A DNA stretch of 38,718 nt from a virus. The notes beneath the pieces are model-generated. The model was not told the origin of the DNA and searched no databases. It was given only the letters and a program-made list of their open reading frames with translations. How positions within the stretch are numbered: the stretch's first letter is position 1; every line of letters begins with the position of its first letter. Location of the stretch: positions 1 through 38,718 of the IMG/VR virus record IMGVR_UViG_3300032753_000082. One strand, given 5' to 3'. Positions 13,747 to 21,604 of the stretch are shown here, piece by piece. Both the position numbers and the translations under genes were made by a program.

Positions 13747-16700
13747 TGGGTGTTAAGCCATCTACGTTCGGCGCCTTCGTAAAAGGCTGTGACGCCTCGA
13801 CGGGAAGATTAATCCAGCCGAAGGGCTCGGTCCCTCGCGCGTCGAATCTGCTCATGTCAAAAAGAGGATCGCTCCGCACTTGCGATGGTACCGACATAAT
13901 CGACGCCTACAACGGCGTACCTACTTCCGGCCGCGGTCGCGCCATGGCTGAGTTCTTCTTTGCCCCTACTGGAGTTGCTGGCTACTACCTCCGGATCATG
14001 CAAGCTCTGGACCAGCATCTTGGGGCGCCCCGAAATCTCGCGGTGTCAGTCGTCAGTGGCGGTTCGCTGGTGTCAGAAACCTACTACTGGGTGGTCACGG
14101 CGATTGACGGGGCCGGGGGTGAAACAGTCATCTCCAATGAAGTTTCTGCGACGGTCAGCGGGGGAGAAACGGCCGACTTGACTTGGAACGTTGTACCGAA
14201 TGCCTTTGGCTACAACGTGTATCGCGGGACGACTCCGGGAGGAGAAGTTTTACTCGGCGGCCCGGGCTTGCCTGCTTCGTCCAACTCGTATCAGGACAAC
14301 GGCTCGGCTTCTCCGAGTGGTGGGACCTATGCCGTTGTGACCCTGCAGGCGACGTTTGAGGGGTTTGCGACGGTCACACTGACGACTCCGGTCAACAATG
14401 GTTTTATCGGCCAAGCAGGGGTGTACACGGCGGGCTCGAATGCGAGCTTCAATGGAAGCTATGAAATCGTCAATCAGACTGCTCCGACGGTGATTACCAT
14501 CAAGGGAGGCACACAGACCGAACCAGCATTTTCCGATGGTGGAACGTTTGCCATCGGTGTGGCGATTACCCCTCCTGACACCGACACGACGCAGCAGACA
14601 GCCTTATACGCCATGCCAGCGCCAATAGAGGGCGTTACCTACACCGACGAGAATATCGTTGCCCTGTTTCCCGCGGCTCAGGCTGGCGGGACCTTACAGC
14701 AAGGCTACAGCCCGTCTGGTGGGGTCATAGGTGCGGTAGGACTCCAGCCCCAGATGGCTCAGTTTACAAATCAGGCTGTGTTGGCCCTCGGGAACGGATT
14801 CGCTCCACAGGTCTACTCCGATCCGAATGGAACACTGACGAATCCGGCAACTATTGTGCCGATTTCTGCGATCAGCGTGGATGCGAATGGGGTGGTCACG
14901 GTGACGACCTCGAGCCCGAACAATATCAACCCGACCGTGAATTCTTTCCCATCGTGGCAGAAGGACACGGCTTACAGTGTTGGAGACACGATTGTTCCGA
15001 TTCCCGAAAACGGCTATTATTACACGGCCACGCGAGCGGGCACGAGCGGTTCAACGCAACCAATTTGGCCAACCACGATCGGGCAGAGCGTGGACGACGG
15101 CGGTTCCCTGTTTACCTCAGTGCTCTGGGACTGTGCCGGTCTGGTTTCGATCATTAACGCGCAGCAAGGCCTGGGAGCGAATGTTTACATCTCGGGGGTA
15201 GCAGACCCTGTTTATAATACAAACGGTTTTGGCGCGAGTGCCTTCACGACTATTTCGGTTCCGAGTGCAACTGAAGTGCAGATTGTGAATCCGCACGCGA
15301 TTGGACAACCCCCGTCCAGCGGTGGGTTTATGACGGTGACGACCATTCCTATCGTTTCCACATTCCTGCCGTCCTTTCCGGTGTGGACTACGGCTGTTTC
15401 CTACGCGGTTAACTCGGTGATTGAGCCCACGGTATCGAATGGGTACTATTACACCGCAACAACTTCGGGAATCAGCGGCGGGACACAGCCTACCTTCCCG
15501 ACAACCATCGGCGCCACGGTCACAGATGGCACGATCATATGGAAGAATTCAGGGACGTTGCTCAGTGCAGCTCCTCCCCCGCCTGGGTGTGGTCATCTTG
15601 CGGTCTATTCCGGGTCACTCTGGATGTTCAATACTTGGGTCACGAATACGGGCCCAAGTACGAACACGGGCACAGGTGCAACGCCGATCGCGCCTAATAC
15701 TTCGACCGGATTGGACGGCCCATGCAGTCTGCGAATGTCGGACGTGAACAACCTGCAGTCATGGAACCCAGTCAATCAGGCGTTCCTTGACAAAGATGAC
15801 GGCACGGAGGGCATGGGTTTAGGTTCGTTCACGATCGCCGCGCAGGGCATCCCGCCAGAGGGTAGCCTGTGCGCCTTTAAGAGACGTGCGGTTTATCAGA
15901 TTGTTGGAGTTTTCGGTGCTTCCAACTTCCTGATTCAGCGCGTACAGAGCGATATGGGGATATTGTCTCCCCGGACACTCCAGTTCGTTCCCGGCTTCGG
16001 ACTGATGCGGCTGACCTACATCGGCATTGGCGTGTTCGACGGGGTAAATGACCGCATTGTGAGCACGCAAGTTCAGCCCTACCTGATCGGTTCGAACGAT
16101 CCGGACACGGCCGACATCGTTCCGATGGACCCGGAGTGGCAGACGGTATGCCAGTCGGCTCTAGTGGCTAATCCTCCGATGTACGTGACGGCCATCCCGA
16201 TTGCCTCGACGCCGGGAGGTTCTGACGGGATGCTGACCAGAATCATGTGTTTCGATATGGTGCTCAAGGCGTGGGCCATTGTGGACCTTCCGTTTCCAAT
16301 TTCTACGATGTTCGGGGTGGTGACATTCTCCACTATCGCCGCGACGGTTATGGGCTCGTTTAGCGATGGTACCTTACAGCAGTGGCAGAACGAGGATTTA
16401 ACTTGGGCGACCTCCTCGAGCGGCTCTAGTATTCCGGGGCAGATCGCGTGGGCGATGCAGAGCCCGACGACAGCAAGCAAGGACGCTTCGGGTCGCTTCT
16501 ATCTCCGTCGGACGGTAGTTTTGGGCCAGCAAGATCCGAACGCTCCATCGACCATGACCATCCGGACTCGGAACGGTGGAGTGGTGTTTGCTACCCAGAA
16601 TCTACCGATGCCAAACTCGGGTGATATTCAGGTGCAGGCGGCGGCGGGCTCGACGGGACGACGTTTCGATGCGATTATCTCGGGGTTAGGCAGGATCACG

Positions 16701-16766
16701 ATCGACAGTATCGAATTTCAAATCGAGCCTCGGCCAAGTGGGGTTATGGCGGGAGCTATAAGCTAG
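13746..16766 (+). CDS. tail hub/nozzle-like structural protein with inserted modules
   Basis: A 1006-residue protein. The start (FVKGCDASTGRLIQPKGSVP, SKRGSLRTCDGTDIID) and the C-terminal half (RRAVYQIVGVFGASNFLIQR, QSDMGILSPRTLQFV, FDGVNDRIVSTQVQPYL, IMCFDMVLKAWAIVDLPFP) read as repeated beta blades, like the propeller-type tail nozzle/stabilisation proteins of P22-like phages. The middle is built from added modules: an Fn3-like part near residues 95-165 (TYYWVVTAIDGAGGETVISN), a beta module near 200-275 (AGSNASFNGSYEIVNQ), and two copies of a W..T.AY..G module (about residues 400-465 and 545-605). Modules account for roughly 40% of the length. It would close the tail and hold the DNA. The ATG overlaps the previous stop. 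Confidence 0.6.
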   Translation: MGVKPSTFGAFVKGCDASTGRLIQPKGSVPRASNLLMSKRGSLRTCDGTDIIDAYNGVPTSGRGRAMAEFFFAPTGVAGYYLRIMQALDQHLGAPRNLAVSVVSGGSLVSETYYWVVTAIDGAGGETVISNEVSATVSGGETADLTWNVVPNAFGYNVYRGTTPGGEVLLGGPGLPASSNSYQDNGSASPSGGTYAVVTLQATFEGFATVTLTTPVNNGFIGQAGVYTAGSNASFNGSYEIVNQTAPTVITIKGGTQTEPAFSDGGTFAIGVAITPPDTDTTQQTALYAMPAPIEGVTYTDENIVALFPAAQAGGTLQQGYSPSGGVIGAVGLQPQMAQFTNQAVLALGNGFAPQVYSDPNGTLTNPATIVPISAISVDANGVVTVTTSSPNNINPTVNSFPSWQKDTAYSVGDTIVPIPENGYYYTATRAGTSGSTQPIWPTTIGQSVDDGGSLFTSVLWDCAGLVSIINAQQGLGANVYISGVADPVYNTNGFGASAFTTISVPSATEVQIVNPHAIGQPPSSGGFMTVTTIPIVSTFLPSFPVWTTAVSYAVNSVIEPTVSNGYYYTATTSGISGGTQPTFPTTIGATVTDGTIIWKNSGTLLSAAPPPPGCGHLAVYSGSLWMFNTWVTNTGPSTNTGTGATPIAPNTSTGLDGPCSLRMSDVNNLQSWNPVNQAFLDKDDGTEGMGLGSFTIAAQGIPPEGSLCAFKRRAVYQIVGVFGASNFLIQRVQSDMGILSPRTLQFVPGFGLMRLTYIGIGVFDGVNDRIVSTQVQPYLIGSNDPDTADIVPMDPEWQTVCQSALVANPPMYVTAIPIASTPGGSDGMLTRIMCFDMVLKAWAIVDLPFPISTMFGVVTFSTIAATVMGSFSDGTLQQWQNEDLTWATSSSGSSIPGQIAWAMQSPTTASKDASGRFYLRRTVVLGQQDPNAPSTMTIRTRNGGVVFATQNLPMPNSGDIQVQAAAGSTGRRFDAIISGLGRITIDSIEFQIEPRPSGVMAGAIS
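14947..15141 (+). repeat. W-x-AY-G beta module, copy 1
   Basis: Inside the nozzle-like gene. It encodes SWQKDTAYSVGDTIVP, then NGYYYTATRAGTSGSTQPIW and PTTIGQSVDDGG. A related copy lies at 15375-15560 and a third in the fibre gene near 33900-34095. The pattern (W....AY..G..V.P..NGYYY.AT..GTSG.TQP..P) is a known type of small beta module in phage structural proteins, probably sugar-contacting; that role is inference. It appears to interrupt another module whose halves lie on either side (GVVTVTTSSPNNINP before; GANVYISGVADPVYNTNGFG after). Confidence 0.6.
15375..15560 (+). repeat. W-x-AY-G beta module, copy 2
   Basis: Encodes VWTTAVSYAVNSVIEP, then NGYYYTATTSGISGGTQPTF and PTTIGATVTDGTIIWKN. 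It is similar to the copy at 14947-15141 at the protein level, while the DNA has clearly diverged, so the duplication is not recent or the copies came from different sources. Confidence 0.6.
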
Positions 16767-17206
16767 TGATTACAGAGACGCAAGACTTCGATGTGATGCA
16801 GTTTTTAGCACCAAAGGATGAGGCTCGCCTGCTTGGTCCGGATGAGGAAATCCCCGCTGAACTGGAAGCAGGGTTCGATCAACTCGGAAAGTTAGATCGA
16901 AACTGGGTCTGGGTTGTGCAGTCGGATTGGAAGATTAAGGGGGTGTTGCTTGCATCGCCATGTCACGGGTCTGCGTTCGTCTGGAGGATATGTTTGGATC
17001 CATCGCTTTCTAATGTCGCCGTTATACGCCTTTTAAGGCGATTCCTGAGCGATATAAGAGCGCGGGGACTGGTAGGGTACATGACGATCATCGACCCCGC
17101 CAAGGCCCTGCAAGCGCGTCTAAAACACATCATCGTGAAAGCAGGCGGTCAGTCGTTCGGGAATTATGAGATGTTGGTGTCTCCAACGCCGCGGGAGGGG
17201 CTGTAA
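16766..17206 (+). CDS. GNAT-fold acetyltransferase-like protein
   Basis: A 146-residue protein with a GTG start at 16766 overlapping the preceding stop. The sequence follows the GNAT order: a central strand pair (GVLLASPCHGSAFVWRICLD), then a helix (SNVAVIRLLRRFLSDIRARG), a strand (LVGYMTIIDP) and a C-terminal helix and strand. The usual acetyl-CoA loop (Q/RxxGxG/A) is not clear, so enzymatic activity is doubtful. GNAT-like proteins are known among podovirus tail or internal proteins, where they may be structural. It sits between the nozzle and the ejection genes. Confidence 0.55.
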   Translation: MITETQDFDVMQFLAPKDEARLLGPDEEIPAELEAGFDQLGKLDRNWVWVVQSDWKIKGVLLASPCHGSAFVWRICLDPSLSNVAVIRLLRRFLSDIRARGLVGYMTIIDPAKALQARLKHIIVKAGGQSFGNYEMLVSPTPREGL

Positions 17207-17722
17207 GTGCCAGCAATCGCCGGGATTATCCCACTGATAACCGCTTCTCTGGCCGCAGTCGGCACCGGTGTGTCGATTGACGAGGCTCTGAACGCTCCGA
17301 GCGCCCCAAAGATTAGCACTACGCCCACGCCTTTGACTTCAACGCAGAATGCAGGGCAGGCAGCGGCGGTCAGCCAGCAACTACCGACGCTCCAAACTTT
17401 GACAGGCGGTTCGTTGTCGCCAGAGTATTACAGCCAGTTCGGTGGACAGGCGGCGGGAGTAGCGAATAACCCGCAGGCGACTGGTAATATCCAGTCTGCA
17501 ATCAATCAGTTGTTCGGGTTTTCCTCTCCCGGCCAGACTGGCTTAACGCCTGCGACTTCGACGGGAACAACTCCGGCGACACAGGGCGGTGGAAGTGGGT
17601 TACCGGGGATATTGGACTTGCTGCAGAAGCCGAGTGGCGGGAGTTCCCCATTCGGCGGCGGTGGCCCGGCATGGCTATCGCAGGCATTGAACAACAATCC
17701 CTATCAGGGACTACAGGCATAG
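17207..17722 (+). CDS. internal/ejection protein candidate 1
   Basis: A 171-residue protein with a GTG start right after the preceding stop, preceded by GGGAGGGG. An N-terminal hydrophobic helix (AIAGIIPLITASLAAVGTGV) is followed by Ala/Gln/Thr/Gly-rich sequence (GQAAAVSQQLPTLQTL, GGSLSPEYYSQFGGQAAGVA) and a Gly/Ser-rich, probably flexible C-terminus. No cysteine. This composition, with its place after the tail proteins and before three similar genes, fits the small ejected virion proteins of podoviruses, which form a channel across the envelope. No homologue is identified by name. Confidence 0.55.
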   Translation: MPAIAGIIPLITASLAAVGTGVSIDEALNAPSAPKISTTPTPLTSTQNAGQAAAVSQQLPTLQTLTGGSLSPEYYSQFGGQAAGVANNPQATGNIQSAINQLFGFSSPGQTGLTPATSTGTTPATQGGGSGLPGILDLLQKPSGGSSPFGGGGPAWLSQALNNNPYQGLQA

Positions 17723-17725
17723 CTT

Positions 17726-18277
17726 ATGGATGGACTTGGAGCAATTGTACCTTTACTCAGCGGCGGGGCGGCGGTAGCCGGAACCGGTGGGAATATTTTG
17801 GAAGACGTCAAGAAAAACGACTACCAGAATTTTATTCTCAATCTGGTTAAAAATCCGACCGCTTTTGCCGCGTTGATTTCCAAACTCCAGCAACCGTTGA
17901 ACGCTGGCCTAACGCAATCAGTGGGGAATCAGGTGCAGGGACAGATGGCAGAACGCGGGCTGTCGCAGGCCCCCGGTATCTTCGCTGGTGCGGAGTCTCA
18001 AGCCCTCGCTCCGTTCTATCAGCAGAACCAGAGCACGGCCACAAACGCTCTTTTACAAGCTCTTGGTTTGCCCGCGGGTACGTTTGGTCAGCCAGTTAAT
18101 ACGACTGGGGCGTGGCAGGGCTTGTTCAAGGGCTTACCGCCGCAGAGCAGTGGCAATTGGAGTGGACAGTTTAGCGACCCGGCGCTCGGCGGGATTCAGT
18201 ACATGCCGGGTGGCTACGGCGGGGCAGTTGGGCCTGATCCGGCAGCACCGACCTATGATCCTTCGTGGGGGAGTTAA
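17726..18277 (+). CDS. internal/ejection protein candidate 2
   Basis: A 183-residue protein. It starts with a small hydrophobic stretch (LGAIVPLLSGGAAVAGTGGN), then a helical part (YQNFILNLVKNPTAFAALIS) and the segment LTQSVGNQVQGQMAERGLSQ APGI, a pattern I associate with podovirus ejection proteins; the end is Gly/Pro-rich. It follows candidate 1 by 3 bases and shares its Ala/Gln/Gly-rich, cysteine-free composition. The function is inferred from composition and order. Confidence 0.6.
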   Translation: MDGLGAIVPLLSGGAAVAGTGGNILEDVKKNDYQNFILNLVKNPTAFAALISKLQQPLNAGLTQSVGNQVQGQMAERGLSQAPGIFAGAESQALAPFYQQNQSTATNALLQALGLPAGTFGQPVNTTGAWQGLFKGLPPQSSGNWSGQFSDPALGGIQYMPGGYGGAVGPDPAAPTYDPSWGS

Positions 18278-18280
18278 CAA

Positions 18281-19576
18281 ATGGCGTGGCTCACTTCGAT
18301 ACTCCAAAACGTCGGGCGAACAGGGAGCGATATTTCCGACGCCAAGAGTGCAAATTTGCAGGAGAAGCAAAGGACACAACAGTTCCAGACTCAACAAAAG
18401 GAACTGCAGCAGCGCTTCCAGCAGAACGCGGCTCCCACGGTGGTGCATACCTATCGCGCCTCAGACGGGAAACTGCATAACCTCGTTCGGAACCCGATGG
18501 ACGGGAAGATTACGGATCAGGTAGCAGAAGGGGCGGCGCAGGAACTCACTCCCGGCCAGCAGAAGATCAAAGACGCGGAAGTAGCGCTCGGGCGCCCGCT
18601 AAGCGACAAAGAAAAAGAGATTCTCACGGGAATCATTCCCAAGCCTTCCGCCTCGCAGGACTTGTCGGACAAGTGGACCGAGGCAACGAAGATCGGCCAG
18701 CAGCAGTTCCCGAATGACCCGCAGAAGGCGATGGAGTTTGCCCGCTCGCTCATGCCGGGAGGGGCGTCGGTCAATCAGATGGTCTTTCCGCAGTTGAAGA
18801 AAACGACTGGCCTCGACCCGATCATTACGGCTCAGATTGGCAAGCCTCCGGATCCGTCGATCTACCCCAAGGGCGAAGATGACCCGATTTACAAGGCCAA
18901 GGCGAAGCAGTGGGGCGTGGAGGCCGAAAACATCAAGAATCGCATGGTAGAGGCTCGAGGGATGGGCTACAACATGACCCGAATCGGGGCCTACGTCGAT
19001 GACGATGGAAATCTAATAACCACGACCGGCGGTACTGCCATGGCGAAAGGCTATACGCCGGCAGCTCCCACGTTTCAGTTGATGTCAAAGAACGCTCAGT
19101 TTCAGGAAATGGAGAATGCTTCCGGTAAACTTCGCGGAGCAATCGAAGCCTTGCAGCCGGGAGACGCTTTCACTCCCGATCAAGTGGCGAAACTATCACT
19201 GGCTTCGCGTGCGCCTGACGAGGGGGCATTCCACGCGATTATCAGTAATATGGCTTCCGGCACAACGAACGAGCGCCAACAAGACTATCTGATTTGGCTT
19301 GGCCAGATGGGGGAGCGCATCTTGTCGCTGCGAAACATCGCTGGCATGGGCCAAGGCGCGCAAGATCTACGCGCGGCGATTCAAGCTACGTTGCCGAATC
19401 TATCGTCTGGCTCGAAGGAATTTGCGCTGAAACGTCTGGATGCGGTGGATAACCAAATAAATCTGCTGCAGAAAGGTATCGGGAAACTGAAGAACAATCC
19501 GGCCACGAATGGTGCGGGACAGCTGCCTCCGGGTGCAAAGATTATCAAGTGGGACGACGTGAAACCAAATGCCTGA
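18281..19576 (+). CDS. internal/ejection protein candidate 3
   Basis: A 431-residue protein without cysteine. The N-terminus is a long Gln-rich helix (AKSANLQEKQRTQQFQTQQK), probably a coiled coil, followed by a DGKLHN segment and then helical sections (EFARSLMPGGASVNQMVFPQ; SGKLRGAIEALQPGD; DYLIWLGQMGERILSLRNIA; LDAVDNQINLLQKGIGKLKN). It resembles the large helical proteins that podoviruses carry inside the capsid and eject with DNA. It overlaps the next gene by 8 bases. Confidence 0.6.
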   Translation: MAWLTSILQNVGRTGSDISDAKSANLQEKQRTQQFQTQQKELQQRFQQNAAPTVVHTYRASDGKLHNLVRNPMDGKITDQVAEGAAQELTPGQQKIKDAEVALGRPLSDKEKEILTGIIPKPSASQDLSDKWTEATKIGQQQFPNDPQKAMEFARSLMPGGASVNQMVFPQLKKTTGLDPIITAQIGKPPDPSIYPKGEDDPIYKAKAKQWGVEAENIKNRMVEARGMGYNMTRIGAYVDDDGNLITTTGGTAMAKGYTPAAPTFQLMSKNAQFQEMENASGKLRGAIEALQPGDAFTPDQVAKLSLASRAPDEGAFHAIISNMASGTTNERQQDYLIWLGQMGERILSLRNIAGMGQGAQDLRAAIQATLPNLSSGSKEFALKRLDAVDNQINLLQKGIGKLKNNPATNGAGQLPPGAKIIKWDDVKPNA

Positions 19577-21062
19577 CCGCTACGTGCAATTACCGAACGG
19601 ATCCTACCTTCAGTGGCCAGAAGGTGTCAGTGCAGCCACGTTCAAAGCTAAGGCGACGAAGCTCATGGGCCCGTCGTTGCCAGTTTCGACGCGCAAGGCA
19701 GCGGATTTACCGTTGCCGACTGCTCAACCTCCAAAGCCGTTTATGAGTCGCCTGTCCGACTATGTTAGTCAAATCGCGCAGTCAACCGCCAAGACTCCCG
19801 GCTCGGTGATAGATAGTGCCCGGAACTACTACAAAGAAGGCGAGCAGCAGGGCGGTTTTACTGGTGGAATGAGGATGGCGGAAGCTCCTATCATGGCCGA
19901 AGGTGACGCTATTACCGGGATGCTCAAATCTGTGCTCGGCGTTACTGCGCCAGGTATTGCCTATCGCGTATCGAAGAATGAAGATCCCGCCAAGATTGCA
20001 GCGGACGCCGGTACGTTCCTTGGCGGCTACATGGCGGGAGGTCCGAAGGAAGCAACAGCGGGTGAAGGTTTGTCGGTAGGGGATGCAGCCAAGCAGATCA
20101 CTGATGCGGTAAACCCAGCTCCGAAAGAAATGGCAGCGTTTCAACGGAGCGTCAGTCAGCATCTTGACAAGATCACCACATTCGCCAAGCAAAACGGCAT
20201 TGACATTGGTTCAATCGGTGGCTTATCGGAGGCGATGAAGGGTGCCGGGAACTGGATCAGGACTCACTACTACAACGAGATTCTTGGACCCGTTAAAGAT
20301 CGGCCGGTTTCCATCGCCGGAACGATTCCGGGATATTCGGGCGAAACAGCCTCACCATCGACCGCCACGTTGGGCCAGTTGGACGCTCGCTTGTCGCAGA
20401 TTAATGCGGAACTCAACCCGAAGTATTCCAAGGGCGGGATTGCTGGGCAGGCGGCGGTCAAGTCTGCCACGGAACTGAACGCAGAAGCGGCGGGAATCAG
20501 GAAACAGCTTTACGATGCAGTCGGTAAAGCCACTGGCCTGACTCCGGAACAGGTAGCGCAGACTCGCGGGGCATTCGGATCGCTCGACTCGCTGGCCGAG
20601 AAAACTGCAACGGCGGCGGCAAAAGAGAGATTCGCGGCGAACAAGACTGCTCGGGCTCCGCTCACAGTCAATCCTTTCGGAGACAGCGGGAAGCAGTTTA
20701 TTGCGGACAAGGCGGTAAATGCGGTGCGCGGCGATGTGGTGGGCAAGGGACTAAAGACGGCGCTCGGCAAGGTTAAAGTCAAGCCTTACGAATTACCAGC
20801 GGCCAAGCCCACGTCAGTCACTGCGAGGATCCGCACTCCATTGCGCGGGGAATCTGGCATTAAGACGAACATTGAAACACCAGGTCCCGCGGAGCGTGCC
20901 GCGGTTCCAGAAAAACTAGACGCTCGCAGAACACTGAATGAAGTGACCCGAAAGAAAGCAGAACTCGACAGGGCGAATGCGGAACTGCAAAGGACAATTA
21001 AGAGTTCTCGGCATCCATTTTGGCAAGATCCAAGAGGTTCATTTGAGAAGGGAGATCAGTAA
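19569..21062 (+). CDS. internal/ejection protein candidate 4
   Basis: A 497-residue protein, no cysteine. The opening MPDRYVQLPNGSYLQWPEGV is a short strand module seen at the start of many phage internal proteins. The remainder is Ala/Gly/Lys-rich and helical (KAADLPLPTAQPPKPF linker; AKIAADAGTFLGGYMAGG, a Gly/Ala membrane-like stretch; LDARLSQINAELNPKY; KKAELDRANAELQRTIKSS, a C-terminal coiled coil). Size, composition and order fit the largest ejection protein. The ATG overlaps the previous gene by 8 bases. No lytic transglycosylase motif is seen. Confidence 0.6.
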   Translation: MPDRYVQLPNGSYLQWPEGVSAATFKAKATKLMGPSLPVSTRKAADLPLPTAQPPKPFMSRLSDYVSQIAQSTAKTPGSVIDSARNYYKEGEQQGGFTGGMRMAEAPIMAEGDAITGMLKSVLGVTAPGIAYRVSKNEDPAKIAADAGTFLGGYMAGGPKEATAGEGLSVGDAAKQITDAVNPAPKEMAAFQRSVSQHLDKITTFAKQNGIDIGSIGGLSEAMKGAGNWIRTHYYNEILGPVKDRPVSIAGTIPGYSGETASPSTATLGQLDARLSQINAELNPKYSKGGIAGQAAVKSATELNAEAAGIRKQLYDAVGKATGLTPEQVAQTRGAFGSLDSLAEKTATAAAKERFAANKTARAPLTVNPFGDSGKQFIADKAVNAVRGDVVGKGLKTALGKVKVKPYELPAAKPTSVTARIRTPLRGESGIKTNIETPGPAERAAVPEKLDARRTLNEVTRKKAELDRANAELQRTIKSSRHPFWQDPRGSFEKGDQ

Positions 21063-21230
21063 ATGGCGAAGAAGAAGAAACGCTCACCAGTTTCGATGAA
21101 GATCGGCAAGTTGATCAAGGAAGGCAAGGAACCCAAGGCCGCTGAGGGCGAGGCATTTGGAATGCAGCGCGAGGGCAGGCTGACAAAACGCGGCGGTTAC
21201 AGACGGACTCGCGGGAAGAAGAGGAAGTAA
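21063..21230 (+). CDS. tiny Lys/Arg-rich protein, 55 aa
   Basis: ATG immediately after the preceding TAA. It starts MAKKKKRSPVSMKIGKLIKE and ends LTKRGGYRRTRGKKRK; about 40% of residues are Lys or Arg. The next gene starts on its stop codon (TAATG). It belongs with the tiny basic genes of this window and is too short and biased for most gene callers, but start, stop overlaps and charge pattern support it. Confidence 0.6.
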   Translation: MAKKKKRSPVSMKIGKLIKEGKEPKAAEGEAFGMQREGRLTKRGGYRRTRGKKRK

Positions 21231-21328
21231 TGGCCAAAAAGAAACGTGGCGCAAAAGCATTATTCCTCAAGAACGTGAAACGGATTGCCGCCTACGACAA
21301 TCGCGGCAGAGGGAAAACGAGGTCATAA
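21230..21328 (+). CDS. tiny Lys/Arg-rich protein, 32 aa
   Basis: ATG at 21230 overlaps the preceding stop by one base. It starts MAKKKRGAKALFLKNVKRIA and ends in YDNRGRGKTRS. Its N-terminus (MAKKK..) is nearly the same as that of the preceding gene, suggesting a small duplication. The next gene begins directly after its stop. No domain is recognised; nucleic-acid binding is a guess from charge. Confidence 0.55.
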   Translation: MAKKKRGAKALFLKNVKRIAAYDNRGRGKTRS

Positions 21329-21604
21329 ATGGTTGTAAGTCTGCAGGTAACAATCACAACTACGGGCGTAGCTCAGCAGATCAGTACGGCCCAGACCCAG
21401 GTTCGTTTCATCGATTTTCAGAATAACGCTGCCGCTGCAATGCGGATCGGTGACTCGACAGTGAGCGCAACCAAAGGACATACCCTTGCGGCTACGGGAG
21501 GGGATTTCCCGGTCCACACAGGGGATGTGTATTTTTCCTACCTCAGCGATTGGTGGGTCGAAGGCACATCTGGTCAGTTGCTCGACGTGACGTACATAAC
21601 GTAA
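21329..21604 (+). CDS. small beta-rich structural protein, 91 aa
   Basis: ATG directly after the preceding TAA. The sequence VSLQVTITTTGVAQQISTAQ TQVRFIDF, then AAMRIGDSTVSATKGHTLAA, follows a pattern of small phage virion proteins (a beta barrel with repeated Thr strands and an IG(D)S.VS...G turn), often found next to tail or fibre genes. No cysteine, no signal peptide. Its TAA overlaps the ATG of the giant fibre gene (TAATG). Confidence 0.55.
   Translation: MVVSLQVTITTTGVAQQISTAQTQVRFIDFQNNAAAAMRIGDSTVSATKGHTLAATGGDFPVHTGDVYFSYLSDWWVEGTSGQLLDVTYIT

Noticed and set aside
21550-21603. Upstream extension of the giant fibre gene (MVGRRHIWSVARRDVHNV)
   Set aside because: It overlaps the preceding small structural gene and removes the signal peptide from the N-terminus. 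The ATG at 21604 on the stop of that gene is the natural start.
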